A stretch of 64,000 nucleotides of DNA from Desulfitibacter sp. BRH_c19 (GCA_001515945.1 LOER01000033.1:1-64000); one strand, 5' to 3'. Counted from the stretch's first letter, positions 33,798 through 43,235 are shown. Program-made: numbers and translations. The notes: generated by a model not told the origin, from the letters alone.

Positions 33798-34993
33798 TGG
33801 ATTCGTCTCACCTCAATTTTATATTTTGTGTAGTCAAACCCAGTAGCAACTCTTCCTGTTCTTGTTTTTGAAGGATTTCGGATTATTACAATGGTTCTTT
33901 CATCTTCCATACCTTTCAAAGAAGCTCTACAATCTGGTAAAGAGTATGCAATACCAAATTTTTCTATGACTTTGCAATACAAATCAATTAGATTTAAAGA
34001 ATATCCTCTCTCTTCTAATGTGGAAACTATTCCTTTTTTTAAGTCAAAATCTCCAAAAATACTTCTATCGGGATAGTCATACTCGAATAAAACCATTTGC
34101 CCATTGCGTTGATCGTTTAATATTTGTTTCCACTGTTTGTTCATATTATTACACATAAGAAATAGCCCTTCATGGTGATTAGTACCAAAAATCAACCTAT
34201 ATTTAGGAATATTCTTGGTTTTCAGCTTTATAGGTATATTTACGGTATATTTAAATATTTTTTTACCTTTCAATCTTTTTATATATTCATTCACAAAAAT
34301 TTCTTCAGCCTTGAACATATCGTATTGTTTTAAATGATACTTGGTAAGAATTTCCCGCCAATATTCTCCATCAGCAATACTATTTAGTAACTTTATACCA
34401 TCCGAAGTATCCAATTTTTCCGCTTCATAAAGTCCTTCATCATCATCATTAAAACCAATACATTCAACATTATATTTATATTTCATAAGGCGGCAACCTT
34501 CCCGTAAGAAACCAAAGGAGTTAAAGTTCATCAACATTTCATAGGAATAGAATCCGCTATCCTTTAGTTTGGCAAAACGCTTGAAATCAAGGCTTTTGAT
34601 TCCATACGGATCTATATACAAAAATATATTTCTGTTAGGTTTCAATATGTTTTCAAAATTTTCCTCAAACGTTCCTTCAATTACCTCACAATTCGCATAA
34701 ACCTTAAGATTTCCCATTAAATCTTCTGCATATTTCTTCTCGATAAAAACTCCTTGAATATCGGTATAAGCATCTTCATCAAGTACTGATTGAATCTTTT
34801 TCGCTATAATCAAAGGCGAACCATCACACCCATCTTCAAACTTACCCATACCAGCAAAACAATCCACTAAAACAACAGGTTTATGCGTGGATAGAATTTT
34901 TGCAATATATGGAGTAAGATACCACTCAAGTATGCTATCTTTAATAACAGACCATTTTCTTTTTTTCTTAAAGAACTTATCTGTACCCCCCAT
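33794..34993 (-). CDS. tcmP: Three-Cys-motif partner protein TcmP
   Basis: A 399-residue protein. The N-terminal half has a methyltransferase-like fold, with KWSVIKDSILEWYLTPYIAK, VVLVDCFAGMGKFEDG and the signature FLYIDPYGIKSLDF. The C-terminal half is charged and includes FGTNHHEGLFLMCNNMNK. The name comes from its regular pairing with a radical SAM protein of three-Cys type, encoded here directly downstream. The substrate is unknown. The ATG follows GAGGGGG. The leader contains a LexA/DinR-like palindrome over the start point of transcription. Confidence 0.85.
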   Translation of the reverse strand: MGGTDKFFKKKRKWSVIKDSILEWYLTPYIAKILSTHKPVVLVDCFAGMGKFEDGCDGSPLIIAKKIQSVLDEDAYTDIQGVFIEKKYAEDLMGNLKVYANCEVIEGTFEENFENILKPNRNIFLYIDPYGIKSLDFKRFAKLKDSGFYSYEMLMNFNSFGFLREGCRLMKYKYNVECIGFNDDDEGLYEAEKLDTSDGIKLLNSIADGEYWREILTKYHLKQYDMFKAEEIFVNEYIKRLKGKKIFKYTVNIPIKLKTKNIPKYRLIFGTNHHEGLFLMCNNMNKQWKQILNDQRNGQMVLFEYDYPDRSIFGDFDLKKGIVSTLEERGYSLNLIDLYCKVIEKFGIAYSLPDCRASLKGMEDERTIVIIRNPSKTRTGRVATGFDYTKYKIEVRRIQ

Positions 34994-35050
34994 ATAAATA
35001 TCCCCCTCGCATAAAACTCTGGTACCATGTTTTGACTATGCACTTGGCTC

Positions 35051-35076
35051 ATATCCAGAACATATGTTCTGGATAT
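35051..35076. promoter_or_regulatory. SOS (LexA/DinR)-like box and extended palindrome
   Basis: A perfect 26-base palindrome whose core GAACATATGTTC matches the Gram-positive LexA consensus GAAC-RNRY-GTTC; the outer base is A/T rather than the usual C/G. The palindrome extends to ATATCC and GGATAT at the ends. It starts one base after the -10 box of the tcmP promoter, so a bound protein would stop transcription. Confidence 0.7.
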
Positions 35077-35105
35077 ATTATACAACTGTTTACCCAATTT
35101 GTAAA
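35077..35105 (-). promoter_or_regulatory. Sigma-A promoter of tcmP and its radical SAM partner
   Basis: On the minus strand TTTACA (35100-35105) and TATAAT (35077-35082) are 17 bases apart, close to consensus. Confidence 0.85.
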
Positions 35106-35197
35106 GGTATTAACAGCCCATAGTGTATTAACAGCCTATTCATAATCTTATTCCAATTATGAAGTTATTCCATACACCTGAAACAGCAAAGGCTATT

Positions 35198-36508
35198 TTA
35201 TGTCTCAAGCAGCTTATAAGGCATACCATATTTTCGAAGCTTCATAATGAAATTTGGAGCCTTTCGCCTGTTAAACATCTTATTAAATTTATCTATTTTT
35301 CCTTTTAAATAAGCTAATGGAAAATTATTAAGACCGTTTTCCTTGCATGCAAAAATATGCCTTTTGTCTTCCTTATATTCTTTGTCCAGGCTTTCATACA
35401 ATTTTGATCCTGCCATATAATCAAGAATCTTGACATTTACTTGATCAAAAGGAATATTCAAGGCATACTCAAAAGTATTATTTATGCTCTCCTCCGTTTC
35501 CATTGGGGCACCAATAATAAAGTTGCCTACTGTATATATACCAATACTGTCAGCATATCTGATTAACATCTCAACATGCCTTAAATCAAGATCTTTTTGA
35601 TAAAAGTCAAGAATATGGTTGTTAGCTGACTCTATTCCAAAGCTGATTAATGAAACTCCTGCCTTTTTGGCTAAATCCAAAAATTCTACGTCAATTTTAG
35701 TCCAACTGCTTAATGCTAGTTTCATGTCTTTGGTTAAATCTTCATGGACAAACCCTTCAAGGATATCTTTTGCACGAGGCAAATTAAAAGAAAAATTATC
35801 GTCCGACACCCATATATTAATATAATTATTATCTCTAATCTCTCTAAACTCACTGAGTACATTTTCCATAGATCTAAACCTATACTGGGTATTCCATCCC
35901 TGTCTCTGACAGAATATACAACTATTCAAACACCCCCGGCTTGTTTGTACTAAAGTGGATTTTGCTAGAAAAGGCTTTCTATTAACTGTACCTCCATGCT
36001 CAGCAAATCCCGATAATAAAGACCTATCAGGGAAAGGTAATGTGTCAAGCTTCAAAACCACTTTATCCTTTAGCACTATCTCATCCATATTCAAAGTACT
36101 ATTTACAAGCATATCGACTACGTTACAAATTGACGGTTCTGGTTCACAATCAAAGGTGAAGTCTACATATTCCATCTTTCTAGGAAACAATATGCAATCT
36201 TTACCAAATGCCACAATCTTAATAGAAAGTTTTAATTCACCTATAAGCTGTACCATTTGACGGGCTTTGGAAACATTTGTACTGCGTTTCAAAGGAAAGC
36301 TGTCAAGTTCAACTACTACCACGTCAGCCTTTTCAAGCTGTTCTATTAAACCCTGTGCACAGAAATTTTCAACGGCATAGTCCTTGTATTCTATCTTGTG
36401 TCCAGCTTTTTTTAATATGGATGAAAGGTACAAAAGATCCAATGAAAAACCAAACCTTGCACTTTTTACCTCATCCGGTTCAGGATAAATAAGTAAAATA
36501 TTAGCCAT
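35198..36508 (-). CDS. B12-binding domain radical SAM protein
   Basis: A 436-residue protein. Residues 1-140 are a cobalamin-binding-like Rossmann domain (MANILLIYPEPDEV, ADVVVVELDSFPL) without the DxHxxG base-on motif, which suggests base-off/His-off binding. A radical SAM domain follows, with CLNSCIFCQRQGW near 190. Family members methylate unreactive carbons or phosphorus, or do ring rearrangements. ATG at 36508 (GGAGAG six bases upstream) overlaps the stop of the preceding gene. It is the last gene of the RiPP-like cluster. Confidence 0.88.
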   Translation of the reverse strand: MANILLIYPEPDEVKSARFGFSLDLLYLSSILKKAGHKIEYKDYAVENFCAQGLIEQLEKADVVVVELDSFPLKRSTNVSKARQMVQLIGELKLSIKIVAFGKDCILFPRKMEYVDFTFDCEPEPSICNVVDMLVNSTLNMDEIVLKDKVVLKLDTLPFPDRSLLSGFAEHGGTVNRKPFLAKSTLVQTSRGCLNSCIFCQRQGWNTQYRFRSMENVLSEFREIRDNNYINIWVSDDNFSFNLPRAKDILEGFVHEDLTKDMKLALSSWTKIDVEFLDLAKKAGVSLISFGIESANNHILDFYQKDLDLRHVEMLIRYADSIGIYTVGNFIIGAPMETEESINNTFEYALNIPFDQVNVKILDYMAGSKLYESLDKEYKEDKRHIFACKENGLNNFPLAYLKGKIDKFNKMFNRRKAPNFIMKLRKYGMPYKLLET

Positions 36509-37328
36509 TTGAAACTCTCCATTTAATAGTTTTAAAATAGTCAATCAAGTGTACCATTGCATACAATCCCCAGGACGTACCATCCTCTATCTCATGATAT
36601 TTCCATATCCCGTTCTTCAACTGATTTCTGTGCAACCACTCATAACTTCTTTTAAAAACCTTCGTATCTACTCTTTCCCGATATTGTAAAAGACCAATGG
36701 TTGCAATTGCTGTGCAAAAAACATCTGAGTCTACTGGGTGGGCCTTCCATGGAGAAAAACCTCCATCTGCCTCTTGGTTTTCGACAAGCCATTTCACCGT
36801 ATCATCAATCAATTGGGGATTAACAGGCATATAATCCTTTTTTTTAAATGCCATCAATGTATAAGCAGCTTTATAGGTAATGCCTCCGAACTCCTCATAC
36901 CAGAGTTCTTCCAGCAGTCTTAACTCTGTACTTTCTGCCGCTTCCGGCAATAAATAAAAATACAGACCGCTGACTGGAATCCTGCTAATATCTCTGTTTG
37001 ATCTTCCCCAAAGACCTTCCTTGTTTCTATGATTGCCCATGAAATTCAACGCACGTTTTATATTGTCCTTGAAATTACTGTAGCCAAGCTGCTTTAAGAA
37101 AAACGCATTCCATATAGTATCCCCTATTCCTGCCCAACCACCATCCTCATGTTGTTCATCCAGACATCGCTTGACAATATGCTCAGGTATTGAGTTGGCC
37201 GAAAGCCCACTCATCAATAAGATTGAAGATGTCTTTGTAATTCTCTTCAACTCAATATTTTTCCTATTCATCTCTGCAATCATATTTCTAAGAGATATTA
37301 CTGTTCTCAAAATGTTACCTTCAATCAC
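36501..37328 (-). CDS. Prenyltransferase/squalene-cyclase-repeat protein
   Basis: A 275-residue alpha/alpha-toroid protein. QW-like repeats are visible as DEQHEDGGWAGIGD, NKEGLWGR, NQEADGGFSPW and NQLKNGIWKY, as in squalene-hopene cyclases and prenyltransferase beta subunits. It lacks an obvious DxDD catalytic motif, and is about half the length of a squalene cyclase, so a binding or oxidase-like role is also possible. It overlaps its neighbours by a few bases on both sides, showing translational coupling. GTG at 37328 follows GGGGG. Confidence 0.75.
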   Translation of the reverse strand: MIEGNILRTVISLRNMIAEMNRKNIELKRITKTSSILLMSGLSANSIPEHIVKRCLDEQHEDGGWAGIGDTIWNAFFLKQLGYSNFKDNIKRALNFMGNHRNKEGLWGRSNRDISRIPVSGLYFYLLPEAAESTELRLLEELWYEEFGGITYKAAYTLMAFKKKDYMPVNPQLIDDTVKWLVENQEADGGFSPWKAHPVDSDVFCTAIATIGLLQYRERVDTKVFKRSYEWLHRNQLKNGIWKYHEIEDGTSWGLYAMVHLIDYFKTIKWRVSNG

Positions 37329-38164
37329 TTCTTTACCCCCGTTACAATAAAATCAAAAATGATTGCCACATTTCCTTCTGTATTTAAAAAATTCTCCAAC
37401 TGATCAATATCTGCATGGGCATCTTGTTCTGATATATAACCTACTGAAGTTAATTCAGGAACGAGATTTCTATAAACCTCAAGCATAATTTCTCTATATA
37501 CTTTATTGTCATCTTCCACAATATTTTTGCCTATAATATTGGTATGTATATTAGTCATACTCAGGCTTTTAAGTATAAATGGAAGTTTTCTCCCTATAAA
37601 AGAATCCCCACCCCTGTGCGTGTGTTGATTATATTTGTTGAGTGCATCCATGTAGGATGATTTATATAATGGAAATTTAGGAAACCATATGTTGGAAGAC
37701 ACATCCTTGTCTATCAGTATCATTACCCCTTTTTTCTTCAATAGATCAGCCATGTTTTTTACCGCTCCTATAGGGTCAAACATGTGCTTTAGGGCAAATC
37801 TACAGAATACAAGGTCATATTTCCCCTTGATATCAACAGGATTTAGTATGTCATCCTTGGTAAAGTTCACCTGCAGTCCATGGCTTTGTATCAGTTTTCT
37901 TGAATAGTCAAATAGATTTTCTGACATATCACAATATGTTACTTCTGCATCTGGAAAAAGTTGTTTAAGCAACACAGTTGTATGCCCTGTCCCAGCCCCT
38001 ACATCTATAATCCGCTTAAAATCATTATCCCTATACCCCTCAAATAACTGCAACATCTGCTCATGGTAGGCATAACTAAGCTTGATAAGTCTATCCAATT
38101 CCATTTTCTTCAAAGGCCGTTCGTCAAATATAAACCTTCCTCTTTTCTGCATATTCATATACAT
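37325..38164 (-). CDS. Class I SAM-dependent methyltransferase
   Basis: A 279-residue methyltransferase. Motif I is RIIDVGAGTGHTTVLLK, motif II TYCDMS, and the post-I region YDLVFCRFALKHMFDP, which resembles small-molecule methyltransferases of the UbiE/COQ5 type. It begins inside the end of the amidohydrolase gene (10-base overlap) and ends within the next gene. It could modify the peptide or a tailoring product of the cluster. An internal ATG (fifth codon) is an alternative start. Confidence 0.87.
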   Translation of the reverse strand: MYMNMQKRGRFIFDERPLKKMELDRLIKLSYAYHEQMLQLFEGYRDNDFKRIIDVGAGTGHTTVLLKQLFPDAEVTYCDMSENLFDYSRKLIQSHGLQVNFTKDDILNPVDIKGKYDLVFCRFALKHMFDPIGAVKNMADLLKKKGVMILIDKDVSSNIWFPKFPLYKSSYMDALNKYNQHTHRGGDSFIGRKLPFILKSLSMTNIHTNIIGKNIVEDDNKVYREIMLEVYRNLVPELTSVGYISEQDAHADIDQLENFLNTEGNVAIIFDFIVTGVKK

Positions 38165-38970
38165 CCCATATTCTGATTAAGTAGTTTTTCAATATTCTTA
38201 TACAGAACAAGTTCCCTGTCTTCTTGTGTTAAACAATCTAGTGAATTAAACCTTTTTAGAGTTGTAATTGGCTTTTCATAAGGAAAATCCGAGCCAAAAA
38301 GCAGCTTTTTGGCTCCCACAATTTCAAGTGCTCTTTTTAGTATCTCTTCATCCGTGATTGTAGAAATATCGTAATATACATTAGGGTATTTGTTTAATGC
38401 TTCCAAAGTACTGCTGATTTGATTAATCTCAGGCAGGTATTTATTTTGAACCAGATAGTCTGCCCCAAGGTGTGCCAAAATAATTGTTAACTTCGGAGTA
38501 TCTTTAAGCATGTCATCGGTGAGCCTTTCAATCTTGTTCTCTCCCCCATGTAGCAATAGTGGAAGTCCGTGCTTTTCCATAAATCTATAAGTTTTCTTAA
38601 ATCGCTGTGAAAATATATTCCTCCCAGCATAATCCTTCTGAATTCGCTGTCCAAAGGTATGTTCCTTAAAACCTTTAACACCCTGCTCAACCCAATACTG
38701 CGGTTTATCATCTACTACAGTAAATGGAATAAATCGACCAGTATGTTTTCGAGCTGCCTCAACAGCATATCTATTTCCCGCTTCAATATCAATCTCAACA
38801 CTTGGCAGAGGAAATATTATAGTACTCGCAATACTCCCTTCCTCCATATTGGCTAATATAACCTCTTCATCAGCTTCATAATTAAAATTGCGTATAATAA
38901 AGTCATTGCTTTTTTTTACTTTTACCCAACCCTGTCGATGAATATGGCAGTGTACATCAATTACCCTCAT
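38155..38970 (-). CDS. Amidohydrolase family (TIM-barrel) protein
   Basis: A 271-residue metal-dependent hydrolase or decarboxylase. The metal site is visible: VIDVHCHIH (HxH, residues 5-8), LLLHGGE, ILAHLGADY and LFGSDFPYEKP. This order matches amidohydrolase family 2 (PF04909), whose members hydrolyse amides or decarboxylate aromatic acids. ATG at 38970 follows GGAGGAATATA, and lies inside the radical SAM-GNAT gene end. In the cluster it might act on a modified peptide or on a precursor compound. Confidence 0.88.
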   Translation of the reverse strand: MRVIDVHCHIHRQGWVKVKKSNDFIIRNFNYEADEEVILANMEEGSIASTIIFPLPSVEIDIEAGNRYAVEAARKHTGRFIPFTVVDDKPQYWVEQGVKGFKEHTFGQRIQKDYAGRNIFSQRFKKTYRFMEKHGLPLLLHGGENKIERLTDDMLKDTPKLTIILAHLGADYLVQNKYLPEINQISSTLEALNKYPNVYYDISTITDEEILKRALEIVGAKKLLFGSDFPYEKPITTLKRFNSLDCLTQEDRELVLYKNIEKLLNQNMGCI

Positions 38971-40510
38971 TATATTCCTCCAAATATGTGGTTAACTTTT
39001 CCAGCTCTTCAGTCCTTGTTTTATAACCTTCCAACCATCCATTGTACATAGGTGCTGATAATTCAATTTGCTTATCAAGGGCTTTTTGCATACTATAGAC
39101 AGCTTGACCATCCACTTTAAAAAAGCCCTCTGCCTCAATCCTATTTTTATTTGTTACTGTTTTTTCAAAGAAGCCTCCTCTTAACTTCTTCAGAACCTTC
39201 ATCGAAGGGATATTTGCTTTGTGGGAAGTCCAGCCAATTTTTTTTAATTCAGGATGAAGTAAAAAGAGTTTTCTTAATACTATAAAAGAATAGTATCCTC
39301 CCCTTAGCTGAGGAATTAAAGAGATTTCAATAAAGTTTGCATTTGTCTTTGTGTTTTTTATTGCAATAATCCCTATAGGATGCTTATACTTGTGTTTTGA
39401 AAATATCGTATAAGCTGTGGGTACCTTTTTAAATGAATTGCCTAAAAATGGTCTATAAAGGTCTATTAAAAGGTCAAAGAACTCGTTATTTATACCTTCT
39501 TTAAATACTACTTCGTCATCAAGGATAAGGCTGTCATCAGAGAACATTTCTCCCCGAGAAGCATGGCACCCTCCCAAACAGTTCTCCCAGTAGCTGCAAT
39601 TCTTGCAGTATTCACTTCTCCACCTACCTTCTGTAAATTCTTCGATACATTTATTCTTATCCAATACTTCTGCTGTATCGAGAATAGAAGCTCCCACTCG
39701 CTTTTCAGCGCATGGACAAAGCTTTATATTTCCATTACTATCCAAAGCTAATGCTTTTCTTCCTATAATACATGATCTGTTTACTTTCTCTATGATTTCC
39801 TCATTTTCTATTACATTATTTAGGAAACATAGCGGGTAGGCTTCGCCATAAGCATTAATTCCCAATTCATTATTTATCTGTACAAGCTGCTGTATTAATA
39901 GGGCATGTTCAAAATATCCAAGGGGTTTTTTTAGAAACCCCTCCGCTTTTCCTACTGGAAGAATTCTATTAAGATTCACATCGGTTATTTGTATGCCTTT
40001 GTCCTTCAATATTTTAATCGTTTGAAAAAAGGACATATAATTTTCCCATAATGGAGAAAAGAAAATTCCCAAGTCCATACAGCTTTCCCCTATCAGCTTT
40101 AGGTTCTTCAATACTTTATTAAAGAGCCCGCTATCCGTGATGCCCATAATTTTATTATACTGCTTTTTGTCCGCACTATGAAAAGACACACTAATTCGCT
40201 TTAAATGCCTCTCAAGAAATTCTATATCCTTCTCTTCGATTAATGAAGCATTAGTAATTACCTGATTAGACAGACCCTTTTCAGAAGCATACATTAATAT
40301 ATCCTTCCAGAAGGGAATAAGAAAAAATTCTCCCCCTGTATAACTAATGGTTTTAAAGCCACGCTCAACTATCTTGTCTATGATTTTCTTTATGTCTTTT
40401 AGTTCTGAATGCTTTATATTACTTTCAGTACTCCAATCGTTTCTGCAATAGTTGCACCTATAATTGCAAGGATTGGATACATCATAAACAGCCAGCATGT
40501 AATTTTCCAT
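38957..40510 (-). CDS. Radical SAM/SPASM protein fused to a GNAT-like acetyltransferase domain
   Basis: A 517-residue two-part protein. Residues 1-320 form a radical SAM domain with CNYRCNYC (Cys 15, 19, 22) and a SPASM-type Cys set (LCPCAEK, CKNCSYWENCLGGCHASRG). Residues about 350-470 look like a GNAT acyltransferase: HPIGIIAIKN, ISLIPQLRGGYYSFIVLRKL (acyl-CoA loop QLRGGYY) and NIPSMKVLKKLRGGF. The tail is helical. The fusion could combine radical chemistry with N-acylation of a peptide. I know of no characterised relative. Confidence 0.8.
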   Translation of the reverse strand: MENYMLAVYDVSNPCNYRCNYCRNDWSTESNIKHSELKDIKKIIDKIVERGFKTISYTGGEFFLIPFWKDILMYASEKGLSNQVITNASLIEEKDIEFLERHLKRISVSFHSADKKQYNKIMGITDSGLFNKVLKNLKLIGESCMDLGIFFSPLWENYMSFFQTIKILKDKGIQITDVNLNRILPVGKAEGFLKKPLGYFEHALLIQQLVQINNELGINAYGEAYPLCFLNNVIENEEIIEKVNRSCIIGRKALALDSNGNIKLCPCAEKRVGASILDTAEVLDKNKCIEEFTEGRWRSEYCKNCSYWENCLGGCHASRGEMFSDDSLILDDEVVFKEGINNEFFDLLIDLYRPFLGNSFKKVPTAYTIFSKHKYKHPIGIIAIKNTKTNANFIEISLIPQLRGGYYSFIVLRKLFLLHPELKKIGWTSHKANIPSMKVLKKLRGGFFEKTVTNKNRIEAEGFFKVDGQAVYSMQKALDKQIELSAPMYNGWLEGYKTRTEELEKLTTYLEEYNEGN

Positions 40511-40558
40511 GATATCATCAACCTTTATTCATATTTAATTCTTTCGTATTTGGTGTTT

Positions 40559-41881
40559 TTATTTACTCCAAAGTCTTTCTTTTATACCTATTATCATCTT
40601 ATTTTCTCCTGGATAATAAAAATCAGCTAACCCATCAATAAAGACCTTTTTCTTTTGCTCAGTTATCTTAATGCTGTTTATTCTTTCAACAGCTTTTATT
40701 AAATTTTCCTCTGTTCTTCTTGTATTTCCGTTATCCAAGTAATAATAAACCCTAGCAAGGTCCCAGTAGTGATTATATGTTTTATTATTAATCGATTTTA
40801 GGTTATTCTCTGCTACTTTCAGTAATTGTTCTTTTTCCTTATCACCTTTCTCTAGTGCCAACTTAATTTGTACAATAGCTAAATTTCCAAGTGTTTCATC
40901 GGCAACTATTTCAGTTGAGGAAGATTTTTTTATTTGTAATGATCGTTCATAATAAAAAATAGCCTTTTTTAGTGTTTCTATTTCATCAAAACCATTATGA
41001 TCACACTGAGACATCCAGCTGGCGGTGCAATCTATAGGGTGATTCATGCAGATATACTCATTACGATCAGGACATTCACGGTTTAACTCTTCATCTGTCT
41101 TAAAATTGTAATATTGCCATAAAAGCTGTCCAAGCAAGTGATAGAGAAGACTTTTAAATCCTTTGTCTTTATCAATAAAATCTCTTTTCAAAATATACTC
41201 ATAAATTTGATAGGCTTTTCTATATCTATGGAAATCTGCCTCATTGCTCAAAGTGTTCTTAGCATATATTACCTCCAACCAACCATTTCTGCAATAATCC
41301 TCGGATACGAGTGCTAAAATCCTAGATTTTTCTTTTATTTCTTCTTGAGTTTGAAACATTTCTTCTATAGACATACTGCTGTCTGGTGAATAGAATTTTT
41401 CCTGCACCTTTTTTGCCAAGTCACTTTTCTCTTTTAATGTATTAACATCCTCTTGCACATCATTTAGTTGTTTAATCTTATTATCAAAATCTCTATATTT
41501 TTTCCATCCTACAAGCCCTGCTAATGCAATAAGCACTGAAATTAAAGTAAAAATAATCGCATAAGAACTATTTAATGTATCCACACTTAGATAGTTATTA
41601 CCTATTTTAGCACTCTCTTTTTCTATACCTTCTAATATTCTAGTCAGTTCTTTATACTGTTCACCACTAATAGGTTGGTTTGTTGTATCTATCCTGTCGT
41701 CAACCTTTATGGTGAAGGTCACTTGGGTATTTTCCACCATAGGTGTTGTCCTAATGAAATTATTATATCCATGCATGATAGCCAGCATAAACCCAGCCAC
41801 AATAATAAGAAACCCTACCAAATAAACTAGGTCATACAGTATATCTTTATTTCGTTGTTTGATACTCTTAGTTTCTTGCAT
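40559..41881 (-). CDS. Two-TM membrane protein with helical repeats
   Basis: A 440-residue protein with membrane segments at about 17-40 and 105-125 separated by an extracytoplasmic loop of about 65 residues, then a coiled coil and a long helical-repeat region (TPR-like; YRKAYQIYEYILKRDF, ETLKKAIFYYERSLQIKK, WDLARVYYYLDNG). The pattern suggests a membrane-bound scaffold with its repeats inside the cell. A Cys pair occurs in YICMNHPIDC. ATG at 41881 has GGAG upstream and overlaps the stop codon of the propeller gene by 14 bases. It may organise the maturation enzymes or act in export; no transporter signature is present. Confidence 0.6.
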   Translation of the reverse strand: MQETKSIKQRNKDILYDLVYLVGFLIIVAGFMLAIMHGYNNFIRTTPMVENTQVTFTIKVDDRIDTTNQPISGEQYKELTRILEGIEKESAKIGNNYLSVDTLNSSYAIIFTLISVLIALAGLVGWKKYRDFDNKIKQLNDVQEDVNTLKEKSDLAKKVQEKFYSPDSSMSIEEMFQTQEEIKEKSRILALVSEDYCRNGWLEVIYAKNTLSNEADFHRYRKAYQIYEYILKRDFIDKDKGFKSLLYHLLGQLLWQYYNFKTDEELNRECPDRNEYICMNHPIDCTASWMSQCDHNGFDEIETLKKAIFYYERSLQIKKSSSTEIVADETLGNLAIVQIKLALEKGDKEKEQLLKVAENNLKSINNKTYNHYWDLARVYYYLDNGNTRRTEENLIKAVERINSIKITEQKKKVFIDGLADFYYPGENKMIIGIKERLWSK

Positions 41882-43235
41882 ATATCTCCACACCCCCATC
41901 TCCATCCGCTTTATAAATAAAGCCCTTCTCTACCATTACACCTCGGGTAAATGCAGAGGTGGGAATTTGACTTATCTGCTTCTTTAACGCTTTATCCCAA
42001 AGGTTGTATACTAAAACCCCATTTCGTCCATCTGCAATGAAAAGTTGTCCATCATCAATCATCAGATCTCTTGCCTGAACAGTTTCTATAGTTCCAACAA
42101 GCTTTATTTCGTGTAAATCCTCAGCATCAAATATTATAACACCATCAGCTCCACAGGCTGCATACAGCATGTTATCATGCTCAAGCACAGTCCAGCATCT
42201 GTCTATTATATCTTCATAGGAGTACAAAAGTTTCAAATCATGATCAAAAACCTTAAATCCCTCGTAGGAACATGCAGCAAAAACAGCCCTGTCCCGCGCA
42301 CACACACCTATAACCTCTTTGCAGTTCTTGTATTGTGTTTGACACTTCATGCTTTTTATATTCTTTTTGTTTACTTTTATCAATCCTTGGGTATACGCCG
42401 CCAGGTATACATAATCTCCATAAACACAGCTGTCCCATACTCCGCTTGAAAGTACTATCCCACTCACAAGTTTGGGGTTTTCAGGATTTGTAATATCTAT
42501 AACTTTAAGCCCTACAGCTTCACATGAGGCATATGCAAAACTACCTTCTACAATGACCTTTGCTATTCTGTTCCTATTGCTTTCAAATCTACCTATCAAT
42601 TTGAAATCCTGGCTTTTATCATATATTTTTAAACCCAGCACATCTGCTACATAAACAAATTCATCCTGTACAGCTATGTCCTTTGGCCATCCTTTGCATA
42701 CTAATGTATCATTAAGAATTGGTTTATCAAGGTTTGAGATATCTAATATCCTTAAACCAAATACGTCTGCAATATAAAGCTTAGAACCTGCCAGACATAT
42801 ATCATCTATAAAGGAGTACCCTGGGAAATCAAAATGCACAACCTTCTCACCTTTATGAGTATAAAACTCTATTCCCTGCTGCTTGTATGCAACTGCTATA
42901 ACATGATTATCCCAATCCAATGCTCTGGGATCTTCAACAAGGTTAGGTAACTTTTCTAATATTTTATCTTTGTTCTTGTCCACTTTAGTCACATTAATCT
43001 GTTCTATTAATCCTAGCCTATTATCCTCTTCTACAAATTTGAAACACCTGCCTTGTCTATCCAACGTATAGAGTTCTTCATCCACAACTTCCAAGCTTGC
43101 AAACCCCACAAATGGAATATATTCGGATTCTTTTAATGTGTTTTGGTCAACAAAGATAAAACCCCCAGCTACATACCCTACTACATATTTTTTCCACACA
43201 ACAACCCTATGCCAATTGCCCCCAATTTTTTTCAC
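41868..43235 (-). CDS. Beta-propeller protein with LVIVD-like repeats
   Basis: A 455-residue protein with repeats of the form [GLKI]DITNPENPKLV, ADVFGLRILDISNLD, VADVLGLKIYDKSQ and CGADGVIIFDAEDL, about seven blades, typical of LVIVD-repeat propellers. No signal peptide is seen when the GTG at 43235 (AAAAGGAG ten bases upstream) is used; the frame is open from ATG 43313 without a binding site. Being the first gene after the precursor peptide, it may bind or present the peptide. No enzyme active site is recognisable. Confidence 0.7.
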   Translation of the reverse strand: MKKIGGNWHRVVVWKKYVVGYVAGGFIFVDQNTLKESEYIPFVGFASLEVVDEELYTLDRQGRCFKFVEEDNRLGLIEQINVTKVDKNKDKILEKLPNLVEDPRALDWDNHVIAVAYKQQGIEFYTHKGEKVVHFDFPGYSFIDDICLAGSKLYIADVFGLRILDISNLDKPILNDTLVCKGWPKDIAVQDEFVYVADVLGLKIYDKSQDFKLIGRFESNRNRIAKVIVEGSFAYASCEAVGLKVIDITNPENPKLVSGIVLSSGVWDSCVYGDYVYLAAYTQGLIKVNKKNIKSMKCQTQYKNCKEVIGVCARDRAVFAACSYEGFKVFDHDLKLLYSYEDIIDRCWTVLEHDNMLYAACGADGVIIFDAEDLHEIKLVGTIETVQARDLMIDDGQLFIADGRNGVLVYNLWDKALKKQISQIPTSAFTRGVMVEKGFIYKADGDGGVEIYARN

